Assembly (NCBI RefSeq): GCF_051622035.1
Contig: NC_135367.1
Location: forward strand, 10,266,501-10,330,500
Length of the DNA: 64,000 bases
Origin: Arctopsyche grandis
Lineage: Eukaryota > Arthropoda > Insecta > Trichoptera > Hydropsychidae
Direction: 5' to 3'
Below, piece by piece: positions 35,522-49,245 of this stretch. The notes under the pieces were generated by a model. That model was given only the letters and a program-made list of their open reading frames with translations, was not told the DNA's origin and did no database searches. Position 1 is the stretch's first letter. Each line of letters starts with the position of its first letter. The translations under genes and the position numbers were made by a program.

Positions 35522-35561
35522 CCAAGAAGGCCTAACAGGTAAACCCAATGCGCCTTCCTGG
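35522..35561 (-). repeat. SINE 3' stem-loop, minus strand
   Basis: Arms CCAAGAAGGC (35522-35531) and GCCTTCCTGG (35552-35561) with a 20-nt loop. On minus the 5' side reads GGCCAGGAAGGCGCATTGGG. Followed by an (ACAT)n-rich simple-repeat region to about 35,815. Confidence 0.8.
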
Positions 35562-35589
35562 CCAAAGACAATTATATAAACATATATGT

Positions 35590-35815
35590 ATGTACACCAT
35601 CCATATATACACAAATACTTACACGTATACACAAATACACATACATACATACATAAATATAAAAATACACATATATACATATACATACATACACACCTAC
35701 ACATATATTCACATAAACATACATATACATATATATATATATATATACATATACACATACACATACAATACATACATACATCCATATATGTACATACAAA
35801 CATTATACACATAAA
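35590..35815. repeat. (ACATAC)/(ACAT) simple-repeat region
   Basis: Imperfect ACATACATAC, ACACATAC and TATA repeats. All long ORFs here are repeat translations. Confidence 0.85.
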
Positions 35816-36972
35816 CACATAAATAAAGATAAATTACTCAAAAATTATAAATAATTGGTTATAAATATATGTAATTGAGTATTCGGTGCCACCTAGAGAA
35901 ATTTTTTTACATTTATTGAAAAATAATTTTTACATTTCTCTGGTGCCACCCCTGATATGTTATTTAGAATGCCGGCGATTGCCACGACACTTTTAAAAAC
36001 TGTCAAACTACGATGTTGATTAAATAATATGTTACTTAAATTATCAATTTACTTATAAAAATGTAACCCATGTTGGTTATTGTGTGTTTTTGAATGCATT
36101 GTGAAATTTTTAACGATCCACTTGACCAGAGAAGTTTTTTATCGGACATATGTACGTCGACCACCAAGCATCAAATACGACTGATGCTAAATTATTTAGG
36201 ATTGTCTGTGAACAATCGTCACTTGACAACAATTTAACGCCTAAAGCCACTTCTATTATTATAACATTTCTCTGAGTGGGTGCGAATGGTAGCCCTACAT
36301 AAACACGTGATCGGTTTGAATAGATTTATTTATTAATGCTAATATCAATTTTGTCTACTTTGATATAATATCCACGCTCCTTAGTCACGTCACACCCGTG
36401 TTTCGTTACGAAAGTTTTGGGTCAGCCGCAGGAATGTTTGCCGACAGGAAAATGGTTGCCGTATATAGGGGGTTGGGAGGAGAGGAAGGTTAGTGTTTAT
36501 TTTGGAGATAGTATTGTTGGGATTGTCTAAATTTGCGTAAACTACAACTTCGCCTTTTGTTTATTGTCTCAGAAGCGGATTTATTCCGCAAGAAATCATT
36601 ATCAAAGGTAATATACTTGTATTATGCGCAGCTACATACTTGCCTAGCTACGATATGTACATATGTACGAGTACGTCCGAAAGCTTTTGACAAAGGATTT
36701 ATAATATTTCGCCGGAATTGTGCTAATAAAGCGAACGATACTTAACAAAAGCAAGCCAAACCTATGTACATACATATATATTATACATATGTATGTATAT
36801 GCATGCATCTTTGAACAGCTCTTCAGAGAACATGTCGAACCCATTGCTGTTCTGTTATCCAATGACTTGTACAAATCTTGTATATAAAACCGAAACGGTG
36901 TCTGTAATTCGTTTCTGATTGGCTGGATTGGTCAAAGACGTTTGTTTGTGGTCGGTCGATAAATAATATTAA
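35816..36972. other. No gene seen
   Basis: AT-rich. At 35,888-35,954 the octamer AGAGAAAT and its inverse ATTTCTCT lie next to two direct GGTGCCACC copies, a small imperfect foldback of unknown meaning. Confidence 0.35.
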
Positions 36973-37599
36973 CTAGTGTTGTGTACGTTGATTTCAACGG
37001 ATGTCTTCGGAAAGGTATTGATACACAAATTAAAATAAACTTATATATAAATATAGTTTCAAGTAATTTATAGGCGCGTATTAATTCGCCGTTCACCCGT
37101 TAGAAATAATGAATGAATGAATGTGTGTGTGTGTCTTCGTGGATGTTTGTATGTGTGTACGCTCCCGCGCAGCGTACCTGAAGCTGACGTCACCTATCGC
37201 TCGACGATCAATATCAGGAGCATATGTCAGACGTTCAACGCTAGATCCTCACTTCCCCGCTACCCCCCACTTCTCTACTTCGCTGCGTCATACTTCTATG
37301 CATAACACATACTCCTGGTATTCTAAAAATTTTTTTTTTGAAATCTCCATACTGGTCAACGCGTCTGCCACATACCCACATGCATACATACATCACATCC
37401 GTTTTTATATTATATAATATATATTTTTTGATTCAAATAAATTTTATAAAAAAAACAAATGAAGATTTTTTCATGATTCGACCGCATTCTCACTACTAGA
37501 CTGTATCTATTTCCATTTCAAGTTACTTTTATTTTAGCCGTGCTAAAATGAAAGATATCATCAAAAGTGGAACCGAGCGAAGCCGGGTAGCACCACTAG
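36973..37599. mobile_element. Helitron-like element with CTAG at both ends
   Basis: Left end (minus reading) is the hairpin CGTTGATTTCAACG (36986-36999), a short spacer and CTAG|T. The right end is GAGCGAAGCCGGGTAGCACCA, split here as GAGCGAAGCCGGG and TAGCACCACTAG, followed by T. The ends are also partly inverted (ACTAGTGTTGT and ACTAGTGGTGC). The interior has GTGTGTACGCTCCCGCGCAG, shared with 52.25 kb. Non-coding. Confidence 0.6.
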
Positions 37600-38049
37600 T
37601 TATATATAAAATGCATCTGTGCAAATGTATCTGTGCATACAGTTTTTTCTTTGTACCTATGTACATACATAAGTAGATACACAGTTGAAGCATAGGAATG
37701 TCTGCATTAATACGAATTCCAAGATCTTTTATGGGACGAAGAGCTTGAGCTTTGAGTTTAGTAAAATAAAAATAAAATAATCTAACCACGAACGAACTCT
37801 GATTTTGTGTAAAACTTAAATTTTTCTTGTTTGAACTTCAAAATGTTAGTATATGTATGCATAGCAAGCAATTCTAAAAAATATAACAGATAACTAATAA
37901 TTTTGATCATATTGTTGTTTGTACGGAAAAGTCGAATTTTCCACTAAATATTTTTTTTAATTCATATTAACCATGGTGCCATTACGGGTTTTGCAAATTT
38001 ACAAATTTCTGCGTGTGTACTTTATAAAAAATTATAAAAATATTATTAG

Positions 38050-38225
38050 GATGGGATAGGTTGCCAATTTGTTTGGAAACGTTTCAAAAATGAAATCAGA
38101 TGAATTAGAAAACTCTGATTGGAAAAGATCAACTTTGAATCACATACAAATATTCATGTTCAGTTCAGGAACTGAACCCATGACTCCTCATTTGATAGCA
38201 TTGTACGCAAAACACTAAGCTATGT
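38050..38225 (-). repeat. SINE fragment, minus strand, degenerate
   Basis: Contains GGTTGCCAATTTGTTTGGAA, CGTTTCAAAAATGAAATCAG and a tRNA-like head ending CTAAGCTATGTTGTTCAGAT. Lacks the 3' stem-loop. Confidence 0.55.
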
Positions 38226-38745
38226 TGTTCAGATTTGATTTTGCCTTAATGTACAATGTTTATTTTCATAAAAAAAGTCATCACAGATGCTACTAGGTAA
38301 TGAAAATATATCAAAAATTACACAAACGTAAAATTACTCAGATACATAAATATTTTTGTGCCAATTTATCTAATTTAAAAAAAAATTCGTCAAGTTGGTC
38401 TAAAGTTGATTTAATTTAACGCAATAGATGAAATATTGATTTAACTTTATGTATTTGGAATTAGTGAATAATATAATACACACACTTCAATACACGTATA
38501 CAATATGTATGCAGTTCATAAGTAATAAGTCAACTTTTCTAAATTTCGAGAAATATTTCACAAAACATCAAATATACTGTTTTGCGTTTAACAATATTTA
38601 AAAATACTGGTGGTCTGTAACATGTTTATTCTGCTTTTTCGAGATTATTAAAAGAAGTGATTATAAATTGTGAATCAAGTCAAACAGAATCATGTTCATG
38701 GAACTGAAAATTGGACTTCCGATACTTTCAAATATAACGGCTTAT
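38226..38745 (+). repeat. Dispersed repeat A, third copy
   Basis: Begins GATTTTGCCTTAATGTACAA and ends near AACTGAAAATTGGACTTCC. It spans the LTR-element insertion in the 20-25 kb copy but has its own internal deletion around 38,575. Confidence 0.8.
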
Positions 38746-39855
38746 TTACCAAGGAACGTAAATCAGTTAAATTAATTTTATATTTTAAGAAAGATCAAAA
38801 ATTAGCTATACATTTACACAGAAGGTACTTTTAAGCAAACACTTCTTTGTCACTACTGAGTGTATACGTATACGGCTTAGGACCTCTGTATGGTTGGCTA
38901 GCCGTTGAATACTCATATCTATAATATAATACATACATACATACAATGTTGGTATGTATTTATAAATATGGTATAATACATTGTGTAAAATTAGTAACGG
39001 AAAAACCTGGCTAAAAGTAGAATATATAATACAGGAAAAAAATGAAAAGAAAATATCATGCATATGTAGACAGGTAGTATGAAGCAAGTGGATTGAAATT
39101 TAGGACAAACAATGAAAATGGTAGGAATGGGAATGTAAGAGCGAAGATAAACAGTAATCTAAACTACTCACTGTCATTTTCGACGGGTACTTATTCTTGT
39201 CTAGTCAACTTATGTATGTAGAACTATTATATACTCCATACTTACATATGTATATGTATGTATGTACATATGAATATACATACATATATCATGTCCTTCG
39301 AGCGCAAAAGATCTATGTAATTATTCAGGGCATACATAAATCAGGGTTACTAATATAAAAATGATACATTTTTAACTGCAAGTTCCTTGACTTCAATTTT
39401 CTATACAAGTAATTGGAACTTCATTTTTATGAAGCTCACTAATGTTACCAAGCTTTTTTTTTAAATTGATCCAATATTTCTTGTTTTAAAAGCCATTCAT
39501 TATTTTGCACCATTATTCTTTTCAATTAAAAATATTCTGATTTCTGATAATAAATCTCGAAACCTAACAAAAACATATCCTTTCCTCAACCACCTTACTT
39601 CATTGTGATCTGTGATGTGTCTCAACTTCATCCAAAAGAATTATAAATTTTATATATAGAAATCATTATAATTTTCAAAATTCACAATCATAATTATTGA
39701 GATCGACCGGTCGATCGCGATCGATCGGTTGAGAACCCTTGATTTGAATTAAAGACTGTTTAAAGCAGATTGTATTTTTTACCTGAAGGGTATTTTTTTG
39801 TCTACTTCACTCAGACACTTCACAAGTGTATTGCAATGGTGACTAGTGATTATTA
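38746..39855. other. No gene seen
   Basis: AT-rich with ACATATGTATG tracts. GATCGACCGGTCGATCGCGA at 39,701 is a GC-rich local palindrome next to GGTTGAGAACCCTTG, a hAT-like end without a partner. Confidence 0.35.
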
Positions 39856-39859
39856 TTAT

Positions 39860-40871
39860 ATTATATAATATCTCTATTCCGTCTGTGTGTCTGTCTGTCT
39901 GTTAGAGATAACGCTCGCCGTAATATAATATTCGTTTCGATTCGACAAACATACATATACAGCAAGCAGTTTGGCTTAATGGCAGCGTATATGTTAAGCA
40001 CCAAGCGATCACAAGCCAAAACTGCTGGTTAGATTTGGGGGTTTTGTGACTCCAAATCCATCATTTCTCTATCAAAGTTTGCCAATTTAATCTGATCATT
40101 TTTGAAACGGTTCCTCAAACTGGCAAATAAATCCTTTCCTGTTGTCACAAAACATCTTATGTATTATTTGTAAAAAGTATGCACAAAATCTAAATCTAAA
40201 GATGTCTCAATAATCATCTGTATATAAATTGTAATAATTGTGCACAAAATCTCAAATCCATAGATGTCTCAATGGATTAATTCTGTACTTAATTAATTGT
40301 TAAAATTAATTCAATGGTCCTTGCGGCCGTAAATATAAAAATGTCAGGCCGTATAATTCATGTATGGTTTCGAATTATGTAATGATTGAGTATTGAAAAT
40401 GTATGTAATTTCTTGATGTGTATGTACACTCGTCGCATTGGAGCAATCTGTAATCACGAGTGTACTTTGATTGATTGAATAAAAATAAAATAAAATATGT
40501 ACGTTACAGCTAAACCACTGCTAAAACGTACATATGTTAATACGAATAAAATATCAAAAGAAAAAACTTATATATATATATACTGATCGCTTCTAATGTT
40601 TCCGCTTGGCAGAGAATTTACCGCCATCTATTGAAAATTTATTTAATTAATTAATTTTTCTATTGATGTTTTATATTGTTTACATGTAAGTAGGTAGGTA
40701 GTTTTTACCTTTTTTCGTATTAAACAATTAAATATAAATATATTAAAAAGGTATTTGAAAAAATGACCAACAACACATTTTTTTTTTTTTTTTTTTATTT
40801 AACAACTTAATATGCCAACACCCGTGCGATGATACATATGTATGTACGGATGTCATCGGGTACAATACTAG
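39860..40871 (+). mobile_element. Helitron-like element H, copy 2, with SINE insertion
   Basis: Starts near TCTGTGTGTCTGTCTGTCTG, carries GGCAGAGAATTTACCGCCAT at 40,607, and ends with a CGATGA...TCATCG hairpin, GGGTACAATA and CTAG followed by T. A SINE occupies 39,961-40,498. Confidence 0.6.
39961..40498 (+). repeat. SINE inserted in element H
   Basis: Head AGCAGTTTGGCTTAATGGCA, core TTTGCCAATTTAATCTGATC and GAAACGGTTCC, a duplicated ATAGATGTCTCAA region, and tail ATAAAATAAAATATG. The B box is degenerate. The tail lacks the canonical stem-loop. Confidence 0.65.
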
Positions 40872-43490
40872 TAGTATTATGTATATGAAATACACCTACA
40901 TATTTAATTTAAGCTCTGTTTCGATCGTTCGAGCTGATTCACTTTTGCGTGTCGCTTTGTCTCTGTCGATGATCGATATACTAGAAATGTACAATAGCTC
41001 GATGGTTTGTCGCAGACTTTGTGTCGAACCGGATGGATGAGCTGTCACAACAATTGTAAATACAATTTGTGTGTCGTTAGTCATACCGCACGTCATTTGC
41101 AATGGCCGGTTTCGAGAAATCGAAGCTGTGGTCCCTGGAATTTATCGAATCGCTCGATACTACATTGTATAATGTGACTGTTATTTATTTATTTTTATTT
41201 TTTTTAACTATACAGGTTTCCGACTATGACGAATGAAGTACGCTATAATTTCGATGTGCTGAGTATCATGTACGATAAATTATAATGTAATCGTCATAAT
41301 TGTTGGATATTATTTGTGTTCTGCCACAATAAGGCGAAGGGAACTTTCTCACAAGCTCCACAATACTAATTAAGACGCGGTTTGTGTTCCACTTTATCCC
41401 ATTGTTAAGCAGCTGCGCTAATTTTAGCGACGTTCAATTTGTCTAGACTTTGTTCAACCCTTTTAGTGCTGACGATAGTTAAATATTTGTACTTATTATG
41501 ACAAATTTTGTAGTGTTTTCTGTAGTTGACTTAACAAAATATAGTAGCACATTCGATTCAAATAGTGATAAGAGCTTCCATTTTTTGTTTGTTTACATAA
41601 TGATTTATGTATATGTATTGAAAAAGACGGATGGGGGGGGGGGGGGGGGGCTGCTGAAAATATTATCTTTTAAAAAAATCGAAGTACATATGTATGTAGT
41701 ATATAAGTGGAAACTGTAAATGTGTAAAAATAGAGGTTGCATTAAACATGTTTTTATACTTAATTAGTGTTTTTTTCTATCCTATTTAAATAAAAGTAAG
41801 ATTTTTTCAATAATGATTTGTTCGTTTTTTTCAATTAAATCATGTCGAATCATCCGTTATCCTTCTTCGCTTTACTTCTTCATGGAAAATTTGCACTCAA
41901 GTGCAAGAGAGACAAAACACTTACATTGGCGTATTCTGATGTGCTAATATGATACAATAAGGAATAGAGATATACATAGTTTTTATACTAGAAATAAAGA
42001 CAAACTAGTTGTAAGTAGAGTAAGAAAAAATAAGACAGCTGGGGGTGTTTTTCACAGGGGTGTGCTCATGTATTATACAATGTCCTCTTTGAATGCGTCA
42101 GGTCTTCTAAGATCGTGGATGCATTCTTGCGAGGATTCAGATTCGTGTAAATACGAGTAAATACTAGTACGAGCTTTTAGCTCGCAATTTTACCGATTTA
42201 AAATTTAGCACACTTCCAATTAACCCTTTTAACCGAAAACAAAAAATAGTGTGGCCAGAACACTATCCCAATAAACATGTTTCAATAGAAAATACTCGAT
42301 ATAAAATAGTATTAACAGTGGGAAAAAATCCCAAGTGAAAATACGTACTTTTGACTGTTGATTTGAACTGGACGACTACTTAGGGAGATTTGAAAACTGA
42401 AAAGTACTACAAATGAAAGATAAAAACCCGACTATACATTCCAATATTCATTTTGAACAGGAAATTGACAGATTTTGAGACATCGACCAAGATATATAAA
42501 AATCGCGCGATTTAAAAAACACATATCTCCGATTCTCGAGCCAATCAACATTTTTTATTACCAGATTCGTATTCACTGGGCATAGATACATATGTATATA
42601 AGAAGTCATATATCGTCTCTGAACCAAAAGAAAAGTCGTCATTTGTCGAACAGTGTAATTTGTAATAAATTGAGTTTTCAAATATATTTTGTTTTTAAAC
42701 TCAGTACTGAAAAACATGTCTTTGTTATATGGTCTTGATTACAACACAGGTCTTCCGGTCACTGACGTAATTTTCCAATTTTCTTCTACGTCATGAAAAT
42801 TTAATAAATTCATACATGATGCGAGGACATATACGCGTACGTATGTGTGTATGCATATTCCTAATTTTTAAAGGGTGATCCACACGAACTGGCGGTTGTT
42901 TCGATCATCGAATTACTTCCAGTTCGAATGATTGCTGAAACACCGTCGACATCAAACGCTATGAAGTGATTCACTGGACTAAATTTAATGAACACCTGGC
43001 CAAAGACAATTTCATAGGCGTCCGAACACGCATCGTGCTAAATACATACATATATTATATTACCTTCACACGGGGCGACACTACAAAAGGATTAAGTTCA
43101 AAAACTGATTTCCAAAAAGAAAATTGAAATAGACATACATACATATGTATGTGTGTTGTATGTAATATGAGGACATCACACAAATTTGACGGTGTAAATG
43201 CCACACGAGATAAATATAGTATGTCTACACGAATGAATTTCCACTTCCGGTTCATTGATTTCGAATAATATTTTACCTTTAGAAGTGAGTTATATTATGT
43301 ATTAAAATAACCCATTGGTCGGCAGGGAACCTGTATCGAGCAAAGAGTCAAATAAGGAGAAATTCGCAAAATTGATAAATTCTGAGAGCCGCATCATATT
43401 AAATATATTATAAAGTTCTGGATCGCATTTTGTATAAATTTAATAGGAATTTTGGAGATATATCCAAATAGCTTGAAATTTATTTATTAA
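40872..43490. other. No confirmed gene
   Basis: The minus ORF 40,896-41,102 is not low-complexity but has no family signature. A G-run lies at 41,632-41,650. A TTAACCCTTTTAACCG sequence near 42,222 resembles a piggyBac terminus without a partner. Confidence 0.3.
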
Positions 43491-43491
43491 A

Positions 43492-43895
43492 CTAGCTGAA
43501 CCCGGCATGCGTTGCAATGCCACAATAACGCATGCAATTCCCGTGTCTCGTCTGTGTTTCTATAAGTGAATGTTTCCGTTTCAAATTAATAATTAATAAT
43601 CAAATTAAATTACAGTAATAATAATTTGTCGGAAAAAACGTAAGCGGCGAACACATTTCAAATTATTCAATTGTTTGTTGTTTTTACCCTCACAACGCAG
43701 GTGGCGAAACGATACAATTTTAAATTATTGCGTTGCAATACCACTCAATTCCCGTTTTTCCTGTTTCCGTTCCCGTTTTTGGGCGATTTTTTTTACAGAA
43801 ACCATCGCGGACATGCACATAGTAGCTCATGTAAGTTTCATCGCAATCGGTTAAATGGTATAGGAACGCATACGTGATAGACAGTCAAACATTGA
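43492..43895 (-). mobile_element. Helitron-like element end (GCATTGCAACGCATGC type)
   Basis: Minus reading ends GGCATTGCAACGCATGCCGG, then GTTCAGCTAG and T: a hairpin close to a CTAG 3' end. The distal side (GTAAGTTTCATCGCAATCGG and TAAATGG) is a common flank of (TA)n in insect repeats. Confidence 0.5.
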
Positions 43896-44683
<788 letters not shown>

Positions 44684-44779
<96 letters not shown>

Positions 44780-44800
44780 GTGTATATATACATATATAGA
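44684..44800. repeat. (TA)n microsatellite
   Basis: TA tract of about 80 bp with ATACATATG borders. Confidence 0.95.
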
Positions 44801-45170
44801 TGATATGTATATAGTAGATAATTTTATTTGATAAGTATATGTGTGTGTGTGTGTGTGTAAGTAACGCTCTCCGTAGTGTAATAGTAATTTGATTCGACAT
44901 ACGTCACAGTTAAAACATTGCCAACATAATGTACGAATATTTATTTATTTGTATATACATATAATAATGAATTAAGAAAAACCTGTATATATGCTGTTTG
45001 TCACCAACATTTTCTTTTGGAAAATAGTGCCACTGAAAATGAAATCTATTGTTGTTTTATGTTGTTTATATAGGAAGTTTTATATCCATTGTTGTTTTAT
45101 GTTATTTATATGTAGTTAGGAAGTTTTTAATTATAAATATACCCAATTAAATTTTCATCGGGTCTATCAA
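44801..45170 (+). repeat. Element H fragment, copy 3
   Basis: GTAACGCTCTCCGTAGTGTA, then ATTCGACATACGTCACAGTT and a tandem CATTGTTGTTTTATGTT duplication correspond to diverged parts of element H. The 3' hairpin end is absent. Confidence 0.5.
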
Positions 45171-45807
45171 CAGTTCAAATAATAATGAAAAAAATTAATA
45201 TATGCATGTGTGTATGTGTGTGTGTGTGTTTGCATTGAGCTTTCCATCCATTATTTTAGCTGTGTTTTACGTAATAACATGATAAAAAATTTGCGATAAA
45301 ATGTTATACGATGCGAGAGTAAAACGCAACTTCCGGGTCAACAGTTTTAATTGGTTTCAAAATATAACTGAAAATGTTAAGCAATAAATCAAAAAAAGTT
45401 GATTTGTGCTTTTGACGGTGGTGCAGAAACTGGAAATACACGTTGCGCTTTTATTAAAAAAGTTTACCGTTTAGAAGGATCTGTGACAAAAATGTATGTA
45501 TGTATGTATGTACAAATAAAACAATATTTACTAGAACAATCTCACGGCTACTTTTCAGTCGACTGTACCTGTAACTGTGACTCGACTCATTAATTTTATA
45601 CGCGTATGCATCCTATACATAGAGAGATATCAATTTCAGAATCAAAGAGGATTTGCTGTTATTTGAAGTTATTTACAAATGGCTGGATGTTCATTTGTGA
45701 TCAACGAAGTCAAGCTGATATGTACATATGTACATATGTATATTCGGAGAAAGTGATTTGAGCATGTCACAAACACTGTATACAAATTATTGTATACATA
45801 CTTAGCA

Positions 45808-46200
45808 GGGTTGTGGAGTCGGATCATAATTTACCAACTCCAGCTCTTACTCCGACTTCGAATCTAGCTTGAACGATTTTAGTAAGATGGAAATTTCTTG
45901 CCAACGTACAAAATTATTAGTATTAAAAATAAAAGTGATTTTCAAAAAAATAAAAAAAATTAAAGGAATTCAAAAAAAATACTAAAAATTTACATGTAAC
46001 CCAATTTATTGAATTACTGGTAATGAAATAGGTATAAATAAAAAAGTAAGTACATTCATAGTGTACATATGTATGTGTATGAAATTCATACACAAACGAA
46101 TCACTTTAATAAAAAAAATGACACAAAAACAGCATGAGGAGGAGGAAACATCGGTTTTGGTCAGAACACATAAAAATATGTGAAACTCAACGACTTTATT
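45808..46200 (+). repeat. Dispersed repeat F, copy 2
   Basis: Starts AGCAGGGTTGTGGAGTCGGA and shares AACGATTTTAGTAAGATG and AACCCAATTTATTGAATTAC with 11,546-11,870. Confidence 0.65.
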
Positions 46201-46205
46201 TATAA

Positions 46206-46760
46206 CTAGTGTTGTGCCCGATGAAATATCATCGCATGGGTTATGGAAAATTAAGTTATTAAATAAAAAAATATTAAAATAAACATGTCATTCAAAACTT
46301 AAAAGACGTTTAATGAAATTTATTGGCTTTTATATCTAAAACGACCCAAAACTTCGAAATAAAACATTCTTTGAACTATTGAACTTGGCTTAAATGAATA
46401 GTCATCTCTTAATTCACATGTTAAAATTTGATAGTTTTTTGACATACATATGTATGTATACATATGTACATACATATGTACTATATGGTTTTAGCATTGC
46501 TAAAAGGAAATGTTGCTGTTGACGCACAAACACGGGTTTTCAGAATCAAAGATGTTGAAGAGGATGCATTATGGAAGTTTTTATAAAATATAAGAAAATA
46601 AATAAGATAAAAAAATAATTGATTTTTTTTATAAATATTTGAACTACCAATATTCGGATACAACTTTTTTTTTAGTAAGGAAAAATGCGAAGGGGGGGGG
46701 GGGTCGTAAAAATTAAACATCGACCTGGTTCTTTTTTATTTAGCACTACACCACTGGTTA
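46206..46760 (-). mobile_element. Helitron-like element (3' end at 46,206)
   Basis: Minus reading ends in the hairpin GATGATATTTCATC (46220-46233), GGGCACAACA and CTAG|T. The loop and spacer are as in the 26,076 element while the stem differs on both arms. Other end approximate; includes a G12 run near 46,691. Confidence 0.55.
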
Positions 46761-47569
46761 TAACCATATCGTTCCACCGTTGTTTTAGTTATTTACATAA
46801 ATTATATGTGAAATCCGGTATTTCGTTAATATATAAAGCGACGTTGTCCTGTACCGTGACGGTGTTGAGGAAGCTGGAAGGTAAGCCCAACCGGCCTAGT
46901 TTTGATTAAACTCGAGCCGCGGTCAGTACAATGCGGTCCAAACCAGGCGAGATTGGACATTCCCCGCGATATTTCCCTCCTTTCCATACTTTAATGACTA
47001 ACACATTGGTTATTATCCCTACTTTTTCTTCGTAAGCCAAGTAATTTTTTTATGAATCTATCGCATAAAAAGAGACCTGAATGGATGCATATGTTTTTAT
47101 TCTTGAAATGCTGCATATTTTGAATTGTGTACGTGAAAATTCGCTAAAGCGTTAGTTTTTCGTGGATTGTAGAGTAAAATTTCACCGAAATACTTGATTA
47201 GTTGAAACAATTAAGAGGTTAAAAGGCCCGCGACAGTTTACAGACTGTGGTTACTATAACCATCAAGTTGAAACTAATCATCCGCGTCTACTTTTCAAAG
47301 AGTGATTCCGGGAAAGCACTAAAAGCATTCTACACAGTCAGTTAGCTCTCACCCCCCAGCCCCTTACTCCCTGTCTTGCCTGCCTCCCACTCGTATTCTC
47401 TCTGTCTTTAGGCGATCTAACCCCTACCCTGTTCCCTTTCTCTCCACAACGTTCCAACGCGCGTCTTCTTACTGTACGATGTTAAATTTTCGTCTTTTCC
47501 TAGACGAGTTTTCCGGTCGCCTCCACTTTGCCTAATTTCACTTGTACCATCCTATCGAACCGTGGGATA

Positions 47570-47601
<32 letters not shown>

Positions 47602-47965
47602 TCGTGGTTTTCTACGTTGGGTGGAAATTCGTTAGTTCAACTTTGTATGACTCGTAATCGGATCGTGATGTTCGCCAACCGAACATTTTGCGATGTGTGT
47701 ATGTGTGTGTTTATATTTGCATCGAAAATTAGGTTTTGCGTGGGTCGGTTGGATGGAATTGCATTCAATGCGATTTTAGCTATGGTATTATTAAAATAGC
47801 TAAATTTTTAAATCAACAGAAGGGCTTAAAGAGATTTTAAAATTGAAAAGCTTTATACTTATGTATAAGCATTTTAAAAACCCCACGCTGAAAAGCTCAA
47901 GCTTCTGTGAACTCTACAGGTTAGTTACAAATATTTTTTTATTTATTTTTCTTTATTTTAAGTTT
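46761..47965. other. No confirmed gene
   Basis: More GC and pyrimidine-rich than its surroundings at 47,340-47,560 (CACCCCCCAGCCCCTTACTC), then (GT)n. A possible donor GGAAG|GTAAGC at 46,880 has no convincing upstream exon. Confidence 0.3.
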
Positions 47966-47968
47966 GGA

Positions 47969-48008
47969 TCATTGTGGCATTACTTCAATTTCTAATGCGC
48001 CACAATGG
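47969..48008 (-). repeat. LINE-type 3' stem-loop, isolated
   Basis: Arms TCATTGTGGC and GCCACAATGG around a 20-nt loop, adjacent to a T-rich (minus A-rich) tail. Same stem type as the LINE at 44,091 with a partly different loop. Confidence 0.7.
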
Positions 48009-48199
48009 TAAAAAATATAATAGTGAAGAAATAAAAAAAAATCGAATGTGATCAACCCACGACTTTTTATTTGAGGAATATATGAAGGATAAAAAACGAA
48101 ATTCGATAATAAAACATACATACATACACGTTCACACATACCGGCTATGAGAGCATGTTCGATACAAATTGAGCGCAACTATTGGGAAACTTATACTAG

Positions 48200-49245
48200 A
48201 CAAAAGTTTTACTTCCGGCTGTCGGATTTTGTTAAAAAAAATATATTTCTTAAAATTATTATTTATGCATATTATACACATTAAATATCAAAAAGATGAA
48301 AATAATTTAAATGGTCAAAAAAAAATAATGAAATATTGTTTCATTTATAAAAAAACTACTACTTCCGGCTTACGAATTCTGACCAAAACCTTATCAAAGT
48401 TAGTACATGAATAATACAAATATAAATTTTCAGTTTGATACGATTGTAGGTGTGGAAAAAATCGTGTGGTCACAACATTTTTGACTTTTATAAGAGGAAA
48501 AAATCCCACTTCCGGTTTATTAAACTAATAATTTATTTTTGTTTTCATCATATTCATACAAGAATTACTATACTTGAATTTTCTCGGTACGAGAACACAT
48601 GTTGAAAGGGTCGAAAAAATAGTGGAAGCAAAATCGAACAAGAGTAAACTGCCACTTTCGGTTGACAGGTACTCATTAAATTTCATATATAACTTGGTAA
48701 TGAGCTTAAACTTTTAAGTACCAACTGTATTACGCCCAAAGGTTTCCAAGAAAAACATAAAAACCTCGATTCTCTAGAGTAAAAGTACTACTTCCGGTTT
48801 AGGTAAATTTTTTTGAAAAATATTAAAGTATCTATACAATTTATAATTTCTATTACACGTATAAAGCTTTCAGTATGATTCAATTAGCGGATTGGGAGAT
48901 AATTTGATTCAAAAACATAAAAAATAGAGGGCACCTATAAGGGGAGGTTCCATCTCCGGTCAACTTAAAATTTAAAAAAAAAATACGTCGTTTCGATAAG
49001 AATTTCAGTAACTAATACTAAGTTTCAGTTCGATAGGACAAACGGTGTTAAAAAAATCTCCAAAATACACAGACAAACACTCAATTTTTTTCTAGATCAT
49101 GAAGATTCTGAGTTCGAATCGATCAGTCAAAATCTCGAGTTAGAATTTTCGCATGATCACAAAACTTCATCTATTGTTACTACGTACATAGATAAAGTAA
49201 AAAGAGGCCACTTAAAAGGGGAGGCACTGTTTCAGTTTGATACGA
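48200..49245 (+). repeat. Dispersed repeat G with about 148-bp periodic ACTTCCGG motif
   Basis: ACTTCCGG or a one- or two-base variant starts at 48211, 48361, 48508, 48654, 48790 and 48952, spacing 136-162 bp. Units also share ...AGTTTGATACGATT... and poly-A/T stretches, so this is a degenerate tandem array. The portion 48,620-49,220 recurs at 58,640-59,215. Confidence 0.75.

Noticed and set aside
35414-35822. Long Tyr/Ile/Cys/Val-rich ORFs on both strands
   Set aside because: They translate ACATAC and TATA simple repeats and have no gene structure.
40896-41102. 68-aa minus ORF with ordinary composition
   Set aside because: No domain, no start context, no splice partner; flanked by repeats. 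Left as unresolved.
42222-42240. TTAACCCTTTTAACCG as a third piggyBac terminus
   Set aside because: No matching inverted end with TTAA was found within a reasonable distance.
46830-46882. Possible exon ending GGAAG|GTAAGC
   Set aside because: Good donor, but no clear acceptor or protein signature, and the simplest frame has a stop.
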